From NCBI GenBank assembly GCA_963725415.1, contig CAVRZY010000093.1, positions 1 through 29,089 of the forward strand: a DNA stretch of 29,089 nucleotides, read 5' to 3'. The translations under genes and the position numbers were made by a program. The notes under the pieces were generated by a model, which was not told the DNA's origin, did no database searches, and saw only the letters and a program-made list of their open reading frames with translations. Below, one piece after another: positions 1 through 6,546 of the stretch (position 1 is its first letter; each line of letters begins with the position of its first letter). Source of the DNA: CAVRZY01 sp963725415. Its GTDB lineage: Bacteria; Acidobacteriota; Terriglobia; Bryobacterales; Bryobacteraceae.

Positions 1-504
1 CCATGGTACTTCCAAGACGCTCGCGGCCTCAGCCTCGCCAGAGTCGGCGAGCTGCTCTGGATCCCGTATCTCTGCGCCGGCCTGGGCGCGCTGGGCGGCG
101 CTTGGGCCAGCAGCGCGCTTATGCACCGTGGGATCGGACTGGACCCGAGTCGCAAGAGTGTCCTGCTGGCTTCCGCCCTCCTGTCGATCGGCGGCGCTTC
201 GGCCTGCTTCGCGCCGGGGCCTTACACCGCGCTCGCTTTGGTCAGCCTGGCGCTGTTTGGGCACCAATCCTGGTCCTCCAACATCCACACGGCCATCACG
301 GAGATCACTCCGCCATCCCAAGTCGCCGTGCTTTACGGAATTACCGGCGCGGCCGGAACGCTGCTGGGCGCCCTCCTCCAGTACCCCATCGGACGCGTCG
401 TTGACTCGATCGGCTACACGCCGCCCTTCGTCGGGGCCGGCCTGCTCTACGTGCTGGCGGTCGTTTTGCTCCTGGCCGCGGGCAAGATTGAACGAATCCA
501 CTGA
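1..504 (+). CDS. MFS transporter, C-terminal part (5' end outside window)
   Basis: The reading frame is open from base 1, so the gene starts before the window. The visible 167 residues are strongly hydrophobic, with about four membrane segments separated by short polar loops, as in the last third of a 12-TM major facilitator. The stretch GHQSWSSN followed by TAITEI and later YGITGAAGTLLGALLQ resembles the anion:cation symporter branch (hexuronate/glucarate type, ExuT-like) of the MFS. That family imports small organic acids or sugars acids with protons through the inner membrane; the substrate here cannot be told. The protein ends with a short basic tail (KIERIH). No Rho-independent terminator is obvious after the stop; the following gene has its own -10-like box. 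Family call is good, substrate is inference. Confidence 0.85.
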   Translation, partial: PWYFQDARGLSLARVGELLWIPYLCAGLGALGGAWASSALMHRGIGLDPSRKSVLLASALLSIGGASACFAPGPYTALALVSLALFGHQSWSSNIHTAITEITPPSQVAVLYGITGAAGTLLGALLQYPIGRVVDSIGYTPPFVGAGLLYVLAVVLLLAAGKIERIH

Positions 505-592
505 GGCCATGTGAGAATTGACCCCACCAGTTCTCTCGACTGGCCATGCCCTGCCTTACCGAGATTCTCCCGGCTGCTGCGCATCAATTTCG

Positions 593-598
593 TATAAT
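593..598 (+). promoter_or_regulatory. Consensus -10 box (TATAAT) before the secreted-protein gene
   Basis: A perfect TATAAT lies 14-18 nt before the GTG/ATG cluster at 613-619. No good -35 hexamer is visible at 16-18 nt upstream. If used, transcription would begin near 605 and leave a leader of only about 8-11 nt, with no clear Shine-Dalgarno. Confidence 0.4.
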
Positions 599-615
599 TA
601 AGCGGGGCGTGTGTG

Positions 616-1278
616 ATGATGCTGCGAATGGTCACTCTGTTTACGCTGGGTCTGCTGCCGGCCTGGGCAGCGGACAAGAAGCCGGCCGTGGCGCGAGCTG
701 AAAACGATCAGGTCGGAATTTCTGCGACCCTGTATGACGGCAAAGAAGCTGTCCGTCAGCAATTGGGCTCTGACCTGGGCGGCTACTTCACCGTCATCCA
801 GGTCGCGCTGAGCCCAAAAGCCGGCAAGGCTCTAACTGTCAACAAGGATGATTTCCTGTTGCGCAGCGACAAGGATGGCCAGCGCTGCCGGCCTTTTGCG
901 CCCAGCCAGATCGCCGGCCGCGCCGCCCTGGTCGTCTCGGAGGCCGGCGGTCGCGGCGGGGTCATGGGCGAGAATCCTGGGCCGGTGTGGGGTGGGATTC
1001 CTGGTACCGGCGGACGTCCTCAGAGAATGGGTGGCGACGCAGCCACTATGGGGAACACCGCGGAATCTTCCACTCAGGCCACCATCGACAGCGGCGCCAA
1101 GCAGAAAGAGGATCCTGTGCTCACGGTTCTCAAGCAAAAGGCCTTGCCGGAAAAGGAGACCATCGAGCCGGTCGCGGGCCTGGTGTACTTCTCGCTGGAA
1201 GGCAAGCACAAGCCCAAGGATCTGGAACTGGTCTACGACGGTCCAGCCGGCAAGCTGTCGATGCGCTTTCGCCCCTGA
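616..1278 (+). CDS. Conserved acidobacterial secreted protein of unknown function
   Basis: A 220-residue protein with a short signal peptide (hydrophobic core VTLFTLGLLPAWA, probable cleavage after AWA-A around residue 19). The mature part begins KKPAVARAENDQVGI and keeps a beta-rich, non-enzymatic look; a low-complexity Gly/Pro-rich insert lies at about residues 113-145. Similar exported proteins with an ENDQVGISATLY-type start are common in Solibacter-like acidobacteria, but I know of no function. Start choice is uncertain: GTG 613, ATG 616 and ATG 619 are consecutive codons; 616 is taken as the first ATG. There is no clear Shine-Dalgarno. The next gene starts 6 nt after the stop, so the two are probably co-transcribed. 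Confidence 0.75.
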   Translation: MMLRMVTLFTLGLLPAWAADKKPAVARAENDQVGISATLYDGKEAVRQQLGSDLGGYFTVIQVALSPKAGKALTVNKDDFLLRSDKDGQRCRPFAPSQIAGRAALVVSEAGGRGGVMGENPGPVWGGIPGTGGRPQRMGGDAATMGNTAESSTQATIDSGAKQKEDPVLTVLKQKALPEKETIEPVAGLVYFSLEGKHKPKDLELVYDGPAGKLSMRFRP

Positions 1279-1284
1279 ACCCCT

Positions 1285-2376
1285 ATGCGCGTCTCCGACC
1301 TCGACACCCCGGCGCTGCTGATCGATCTGGACATCATGGAGCGTAACCTGGCTCGCGCCGCCGAGTACGCCCAAGCGTACGAGCTTCGTCTCCGCCCCCA
1401 CACCAAGACTCACAAGATCCCCGAGCTCGGCCGCCTCCAACTCGCACACGGCGCCGCCGGCCTGACGGTCGCCAAAGTGGGGGAAGCGGAGGTGATGATC
1501 GAGGTGGATCCACCCGATCTGCTGGTGGCCTACCCGATCATCGGACACCGTAAGCTCGAGCGCCTCATGAAAGTGGCCAGCCGGACCAGGCTAACGGTGG
1601 CGCTCGACCATCTGCTGCCGGCGCGGCAACTCTCCGACGCAGCGCGCGAGGCGCAGGTGAAGATCGGCGTGCTGGCCGAGGTGGATGTCGGTCTGGGGCG
1701 GGTAGGTGTTTCGCCAGGCAGCCAGCTCGTCGAGTTGGTCGAGGGCATCCAGCGCTTGGCGCACCTCAGCTTCGAGGGCATCGCCTTCTACCCGGGCCAT
1801 GTTCGCACACTCGACCAGGATGGCCTTCGGGCCCTCGACCAGGTGGGCAAGCTGGTTCGGGCGGTCGTCGGCGACCTGCGGCGGGCAGGCATCGAGCCCA
1901 ATATCGTCAGCGGCGGCTCCACGCCTACCTTGTTCCATTCCCACCGCACGGGCGTCAATGAGATCCGTCCTGGAACCTACATCTTCAATGACAGGAACAC
2001 GGCCAGCTCAGGCGCCTGCGGACTCCAGGACTGCGCGGCCTCCATCCTGGTCACGGTCGTCTCCACCGCCCGACCGGGCCAGATCATCGTAGACGGCGGC
2101 TCGAAGACCTTTTCCGCAGACCGCTTCAGCGGCGCCCCGGAGATGAGCTTCGGACGCCTGCTCGAAGCTCCCGGGGCAGTCTTCACCAAGATGAACGAAG
2201 AGCACGGCTACGTGGACGTCCACAGGGCCGAACGGGACTTCTCAGTGGGGGATGGCGTCCGCATCATCCCGAATCACATTTGCACCGCCATGAATCTGCA
2301 TGAAACCGTCTGCGGTATCCGTGGAGACGAGGTGGAGCAGGTCTGGAAGGTGGCAGGACGAGGTAAGCTCCAGTAG
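1285..2376 (+). CDS. D-threonine aldolase / D-serine dehydratase-like PLP enzyme
   Basis: The 363-residue protein has the alanine-racemase-like N-terminal barrel and the C-terminal metal-binding domain of the DSD1/D-threonine aldolase family (fold type III PLP enzymes). The motif RPHTKTHK at residues 37-44 supplies the PLP lysine (Lys41). Near the C-terminus PNHICTAMN (residues 329-337) carries His331 and Cys333, which in characterised family members bind the divalent metal. Members cleave D-threonine/D-allo-threonine or related D-3-hydroxy amino acids to glycine plus aldehyde, or dehydrate D-serine; the sequence alone does not settle which. It starts 6 nt after the secreted-protein gene and faces the Ser/Thr kinase gene, whose true end is about 20 nt away. 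Length is normal and the frame is intact. Confidence 0.88.
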   Translation: MRVSDLDTPALLIDLDIMERNLARAAEYAQAYELRLRPHTKTHKIPELGRLQLAHGAAGLTVAKVGEAEVMIEVDPPDLLVAYPIIGHRKLERLMKVASRTRLTVALDHLLPARQLSDAAREAQVKIGVLAEVDVGLGRVGVSPGSQLVELVEGIQRLAHLSFEGIAFYPGHVRTLDQDGLRALDQVGKLVRAVVGDLRRAGIEPNIVSGGSTPTLFHSHRTGVNEIRPGTYIFNDRNTASSGACGLQDCAASILVTVVSTARPGQIIVDGGSKTFSADRFSGAPEMSFGRLLEAPGAVFTKMNEEHGYVDVHRAERDFSVGDGVRIIPNHICTAMNLHETVCGIRGDEVEQVWKVAGRGKLQ

Positions 2377-2395
2377 CCTGCCTGTGTTGAGCCAA

Positions 2396-5111
2396 TCAGT
2401 CCTTCTTCGGAGGAACGCGGCGCCTCAACTCTTCGAACCAACCCAGCACGACGTTCAACTGGGTGGCCGTTACTTCCTGCGCGACCGGCTGGAGCATCAG
2501 GAACCGCCGGCCGTCGGGGGCGATGTCGTAGGAGTAACCAGGCACATTTAGATAGGGACCCTTCAAACAGAAGCCGCGGTCTATCGGCCCTGAACTCCGG
2601 CTTGGTGGCGACCGCGACAGCCATCCACTTCTGCCCGTTGCGATAGAAGAGTTCCCGGCCATCCGACGACCACAGCGGCTCTTCTCCGCCGTCGGTCGAA
2701 ATCTGCCACTTCTGGCCCGGATCAGGATAAGGCCGGACGTAGACTTCGTACTGGCCGGACTCATCCGAGGTATAAGCGATCCAGCGCCCGTCCGGCGAGA
2801 ACATTGGGCCCCATTCTGTAAACCGGGTACGAAGGAAAGGCTGCGGTTTGCGCTCACCCTTGAGCGGGAGGACCCAGAGGTCCGCCCTAGTGGTTGGATG
2901 GTACTCCGTGAAGGCCAGCACGGCACCGTCAGGGGACCATGATTCCGGAACCTGGTCGTATTCACTCGCCAGTAGCTGCTCGGCCTCACCGCTGCCGTCT
3001 GCGGGCTTCCAGAAGATGCCGCGCGGTCCCCCTCTGCTCGAAGCGAACGCGACCCGCTTGCCATCTGGCGTCCAAACAGGCCCGCCGTTGTTTCCCTCCA
3101 GCGTCAGCCGGCTGAGCGTGCCGCGCGCCAGCTCATAGATCCACACATCGGAGGTGGTACCTGAGATGCTGACAGCCAGGCGCCGGCCCTCGGGGGAGAC
3201 CCGGGGAGTTCCGTAGAGCTGGCTTGGCACTGCCAAGGTCTGGGCCACCCCTCGTCGATCCACCCAGGCCAGCGTGCTAGCCCCAACGGCAGCGCCAGGG
3301 ACGTAGACCAGCGATCCATCCAGGGAGAATGTGAACTGCCCCGCACCGTAAGCTTCCGTCCTGACACCTTGAAGGACCAGGACCGCCGGGCCGGTCAGCC
3401 TGAGCCGCGCCGGATCGAACGGCGCTGCGAGCAGCGCGCCACTACGGGCAAAGACCAGGTGGCCGGTTCCGCTAGAATCGGGACCGGTGGGCGCATACCG
3501 GGCCTCGGTAACGCCCTCCACCAGGATGCGCTGCTCACCGGTCTCCAGAGACAGGACGGCGATACCACCGGTGACGGAAAGTAGTGCCGCCCTGGCGCCT
3601 GGCAGGACCTCTGGCCAGCGATATCTGGATCCGACCGCACCCTTGCCGAGGTCCCGGGTGGTTACGAGCTTCGGCGCACCCCCAGCCGCGGACACCTGAG
3701 AGAGACTCCTGCCTTCAGCGTCCGCAAACAGGATGGCGTCATCGGACCCCCAGCCCGCGCCATAAGGGTTCCTGGCGTCGCACAGCGTCACCGGCTCGCC
3801 ACCCTGGATTGACACCTTCTTGAGCTTGTTCGCGGTGAAAAACCCTACCCATTGGCCGTCCGGCGAAAAGAAGGGCTGGAAAGCGCCTTCGGTACCGGGA
3901 ATCGGGGTGGCCTCGAATGCGTCCATCGGGCGGAGGTAGAGCTGAGTCGTTCCTTTCCGTTCCGCAACATAAACCAGGCGAGTCCCATCTGGGGAAAGGA
4001 CAAGAGACGGGCGCCCGAAGCCCAACGGCATCAAGCGCGCCAGCGCCAGTGGTTCAGCCTCCGGGAGCCTCATCACGAAGCGCTTCACCGGTTGCGGCGC
4101 TGATGAGACCGGCGTTGAGGGACGTATCCAGCTCCGCAAAGCGACGCTCGCGATCACTGTTCCTACCACTAAGCCGCCCAGGGCCCATAAGGCCGTGCGC
4201 AGCCATCCTCTGGGCCGCCGGGGAGCGATGGCTGGCTTTTCGATTTCGCCCAGTTCCGTCAAAGCTTCGTCGATCTCGATTCGGGCATCCGCGATGTCAT
4301 GGAGGCGGCGAGCGGGGTCTTTCTGTAGGCATCTATGCAGAAGAGGCGGAATGCTCGCTGGTGTTTCGGCGGGCAGCGCATTCCAGTCCGGCTCGCCGCG
4401 GAGGATGGCAGCCACGGTTTCCGAGACCGTCTCTGCGCCGAAGGTCTGCCGACCGCTGAGCGCCTCATACAGCACACAGCCAAACGACCAGATGTCGGTG
4501 CGCTTGTCGAGCGCTTTGCTGCGCGCTTGCTCCGGGCTCATGTAGGCGGCGGTGCCCAGGATGACGCCCTCGCGCGTGGCGCCCGCGGTGATGGTCGGCG
4601 ACTGCGATGGGTCGGTCACTGCCGTCTCGCCGTGGAAGGCCTTCGCCAGACCGAAATCCAGTACCTTGACCTTACCTTCCGGCGTGATCTTGACGTTGGA
4701 GGGCTTCAGGTCCCGGTGGATGATGCCTTTCTCGTGTGCCGCTTCCAGGGCCTCGGCGATCTGGCGACAGACCTGTAGAGCCTCTTCCACACCCAGCGGG
4801 CCGGCGGCCAGCCGCTGGGCCAGTGTTTCGCCCGGCACCAGTTCCAAGACCAGGTACCGGATGTCTCCCTCCTCACCCAGGCCGTAGATGGCGGCGATAC
4901 CTGGGTAGTTCAGGGAGGCCAGCAGGTGCGCCTCGCGCTCAAAGCGGACCAGTCTTTGCGGATCGCGTGCGAAGGCCTGGGGTAGGACCTTGATGGCGAC
5001 CTCGCGACCGAGTTTCGGATCACGAGCGCGATAGACCTCCCCCATGCCGCCCGCTCCAATGAAGGCCAGGATTTCGTAGGAGCCGAGGCGAGTGCCTGTT
5101 GACAGGGGCAT
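2396..5111 (-). CDS. Ser/Thr protein kinase with C-terminal PD40/TolB-like propeller (1-nt frameshift near the end)
   Basis: From ATG 5111 the protein has a PknB-type kinase domain: glycine loop GAGGMGEVY at 19-27, VAIK Lys41, HRDLKPSN with Asp134, DFG Asp152, then AYMSPEQA. A membrane segment follows at about 304-326, then an extracytoplasmic propeller with repeated SPDG-type blades. It is a typical Solibacter-type receptor kinase. A TTG at 5159 would extend it by 16 residues, but it precedes or overlaps the likely promoter, while ATG 5111 has GGAG 7 nt upstream. The family C-terminus (GPYLNVPGYSYDI to ...RRRVPPKKD) resumes one frame away at plus positions 2559-2561, where an extra base in a GGG run breaks the frame. 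Without correction the ORF runs falsely to 2274, into the neighbouring aldolase gene. Corrected length is about 904 residues. Confidence 0.9.
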
Positions 5112-5146
5112 ATGGACTCTCCACTTCCCGGTGTCTGGTGGAAAAG

Positions 5147-5156
5147 AGTATACACC
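5147..5156 (-). promoter_or_regulatory. -10-like element GGTGTATACT before the Ser/Thr kinase gene
   Basis: On the minus strand GGTGTATACT ends 35 nt before ATG 5111. The TATACT hexamer is a good -10 candidate, and transcription would start near 5140, leaving a leader of about 29 nt that contains the GGAG site. No TTGACA-like -35 is visible at 16-18 nt. The same GGTGTATA(C/G)T string ends both copies of the 60-bp repeat at 5361 and 6359. Confidence 0.4.
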
Positions 5157-5233
5157 CAAGACAGCCGCTGCGCTGGCCGCTCTCCGGGCGCGTAATCCCT
5201 CAGAAGGTGCGAAAAAACACCGGTTACCACTCC

Positions 5234-5297
5234 CTCACGGTCGTGGCTCGAAAACGGGCCGTTGACCTCGAACGGTTTACAGAGCCACGCGCGTGAG
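5234..5297. repeat. 64-bp imperfect inverted repeat (16-nt arms)
   Basis: The arms at 5234-5249 and 5282-5297 are reverse complements except for a central 2-nt mismatch (CTCACG, 2 nt, CGTGGCTC against GAGCCACG, 2 nt, CGTGAG). The 32-nt centre holds a smaller stem, CCGTT/AACGG. It lies between the divergent kinase and RHH-like genes, so it may be an operator or cruciform; it has no T-run making it a terminator. Confidence 0.6.
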
Positions 5298-5360
5298 CAA
5301 GTGGCCAGCGCCGGCATTTTTTCACACTACGGGCAGGGGGCTCTATCAGAGACCGTTATG

Positions 5361-5420
5361 GGCGACCTGGACGGGAAACGACGCCGGGATCGTCCAGGTG
5401 GAGGCGGTCTGGTGTATAGT
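5361..5420 (+). repeat. 60-bp promoter-like direct repeat, copy 1
   Basis: This block matches 6359-6418 at 50 of 60 positions without gaps. It begins GGCGACCTGGACGGGA and ends GGTGTATAGT, whose TATAGT (5415-5420) would serve as a -10 box for the gene at 5507, with a leader of about 80 nt. This copy has no good -35. The rest of the 5160-5506 gap holds the inverted repeat described separately and nothing else recognisable. Confidence 0.65.
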
Positions 5421-5506
5421 AGGGGATCAGGAACCAAAATGGAAGTCCGGGTTTCCGAACTGAGGCCCGCATGACAGGCCGCTTGCTTCAAACAGGAGAA
5501 ACTGAG

Positions 5507-5830
5507 ATGGCCGTCCTCAAGCCTAAGACGCGCATCGTCAGTTTCAGGCTCTCGGAGGAAGAGTATGAATGCCTGAGACAGAAGTCCCTTGCCCAGGGTA
5601 CTCACAGCACCTCGGATTGTGCCCGCGCTGCTGTGCTCCTCCTTTTGGCGGACAGGACAGCAGCCCCCGCTGACGAATTCGAAGCCAAGGTCGCGCAGCT
5701 CGACGAAAAGATGCGGCAGGTCGAGCGCGAGTTACAGCGGCTGGCCCGGGCAGTGCAACAGCACCATGAGTCTCACCGCACGGAACTCCTCTGCTTAGCA
5801 GGCCGCGAAAAAAGTCCGTTGGCAAGCTAA
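5507..5830 (+). CDS. Small RHH-like protein with C-terminal coiled coil
   Basis: A 107-residue protein. The N-terminal part, KTRIVSFRLSEEEYECLRQKS, looks like the beta strand and first helix of a ribbon-helix-helix or MobC-like DNA-binding fold; residues about 65-95 (FEAKVAQLDEKMRQVERELQ...) form a charged heptad-like coiled coil suitable for dimerisation. Function is unknown; DNA binding is inference from the strand-helix pattern. ATG 5507 is preferred to the upstream ATG 5471 because AGGAG lies 8 nt before it and the fold begins right after it. It is alone, divergent from the kinase gene, with an inverted repeat and the 60-bp promoter-like repeat upstream. Its stop codon lies inside the left arm of the 5821-5892 inverted repeat. 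Confidence 0.65.
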   Translation: MAVLKPKTRIVSFRLSEEEYECLRQKSLAQGTHSTSDCARAAVLLLLADRTAAPADEFEAKVAQLDEKMRQVERELQRLARAVQQHHESHRTELLCLAGREKSPLAS

Positions 5831-5892
5831 AGCATGCCCCACGTGGGGCCGTAAGTCGTTGATTCACCGTGTGGGATATGCCTTAGCTTGCC
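5821..5892. repeat. Nested inverted repeat (15-nt arms around a 14-bp palindrome)
   Basis: The arms 5821-5835 (GGCAAGCTAAAGCAT) and 5878-5892 are reverse complements at 14 of 15 positions. Between them is the perfect palindrome GCCCCACGTGGGGC at 5836-5849. The left arm includes the stop codon of the RHH-like gene, so it could fold in its mRNA 3' end; there is no T-run. Confidence 0.6.
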
Positions 5893-6187
5893 GTCTCGGA
5901 GCCACCCGGAGGACTTTCTCCGCAGCCTGGCAGGTCTGCTCGTCTATGCGGAACTGCCCGACCGTCCCGAGCTCGAGGAGGCCTGCCCTGAGGGCAAGCT
6001 GGTCACAGCGGACAGCGTTCCGGGCAAGCGATACAGCGAGTTGGCGGTCAAGATGGCGGGCGAACAGGTGGCCATTCTTGAGGCACGGTATTCCATCCCG
6101 GGTCTCAAGAAGTCGCTGTCCGAGTGGCTCAGGGCGTGGTTGGCACCCGAAGTAGTTGTGCCCACAAGAAGACCCACCGATCCATAG
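5888..6187 (+). CDS. Hypothetical protein, possibly a 5'-truncated gene
   Basis: An ORF of 99 codons with convincing coding character (GC-rich third positions, ordinary amino acid mix, several amphipathic stretches such as YSELAVKMAGEQVAILEARY). It matches no family I recognise. The only start in frame after the stop at 5852 is TTG 5888, with no good ribosome site, and that TTG falls inside the right arm of the inverted repeat. This suggests either a weakly translated small gene or a fragment whose 5' end was lost or lies in another frame. The C-terminus is proline/arginine-rich and looks unstructured. Confidence 0.4.
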   Translation: MPSRSHPEDFLRSLAGLLVYAELPDRPELEEACPEGKLVTADSVPGKRYSELAVKMAGEQVAILEARYSIPGLKKSLSEWLRAWLAPEVVVPTRRPTDP

Positions 6188-6243
6188 AATCAACAACTTG
6201 GGAAACGCGCTGTAACGACCCTGCCAGTCTTGGGGGGCCGTGG

Positions 6244-6306
6244 GACAAGCTTCAGCTTGTCTCGGGCGGTATTCGAAAGGCGTCCGGACAGGCTGGAAGC
6301 CTATCC
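6244..6306. repeat. REP-like hairpin doublet
   Basis: Two neighbouring stems: GACAAGCT/AGCTTGTC at 6244-6261 (2-nt loop, perfect) and GGACAGGCT/AGCCTATCC at 6286-6306 (3-nt loop, one mismatch). Short GACAGGCT-type stems in pairs look like the scattered extragenic palindromes common in acidobacterial genomes. The 6188-6358 stretch shows nothing else. Confidence 0.5.
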
Positions 6307-6358
6307 TACCCGGGTGCGCAGGCTATTGCCCCCGAGGCTGAGGCCTTACGCCGCTACG

Positions 6359-6418
6359 GGCGACCTGGACGGGAGACGACGCTGGAATCGTTTACACGGA
6401 GGCGGTCCGGTGTATACT
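6359..6418 (+). repeat. 60-bp promoter-like direct repeat, copy 2
   Basis: It matches 5361-5420 at 50 of 60 positions. The divergence is concentrated at 6392-6397, where this copy reads TTTACA and so gains a -35-like box missing from copy 1. Both copies keep GGAGGCGGT and GGTGTATA. Confidence 0.65.
6391..6418 (+). promoter_or_regulatory. Predicted sigma70-like promoter of the signalling operon
   Basis: TTTACA (6391-6396), a 16-nt spacer, and TATACT (6413-6418). The expected start is near 6425, giving a leader of about 120 nt before ATG 6547. Confidence 0.5.
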
Positions 6419-6425
6419 TGGAACT

Positions 6426-6511
6426 ACCCGGAATAGCAGGATGGGAATCCCGGGTGGGTCGCCTCTATGACAGCGCTGCTGTCGAGAAAAGCGCGGGGGT
6501 GTAAACGCGCT
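6426..6511 (+). promoter_or_regulatory. Structured 5' leader with three hairpins
   Basis: Three stems follow one another: ACCCGG/CCGGGT (6426-6431 with 6450-6455), GACAGC/GCTGTC (6469-6483, 3-nt loop) and AGCGCG/CGCGCT (6490-6511, 10-nt loop). The first stem begins at the predicted transcription start. They do not match a riboswitch class I know. Confidence 0.4.
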
Positions 6512-6546
6512 TTGTAGACACAGCCATCAGTGAAAAAGACAGTGCC

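Noticed and set aside
832..1548. 238-codon minus-strand ORF over the aldolase and secreted-protein genes
   Set aside because: Both overlapped plus-strand genes have clear family or export features; the antisense frame has none.
2274..2395. C-terminal extension of the Ser/Thr kinase overlapping the aldolase gene
   Set aside because: It arises only after the frameshift at 2559-2561; the family C-terminus is found in the other frame and stops at 2396.
5298..5330. Terminator-like GGCCAGCGCCGGC followed by TTTTTT on the plus strand
   Set aside because: The stem is only three base pairs and no plus-strand gene precedes it.
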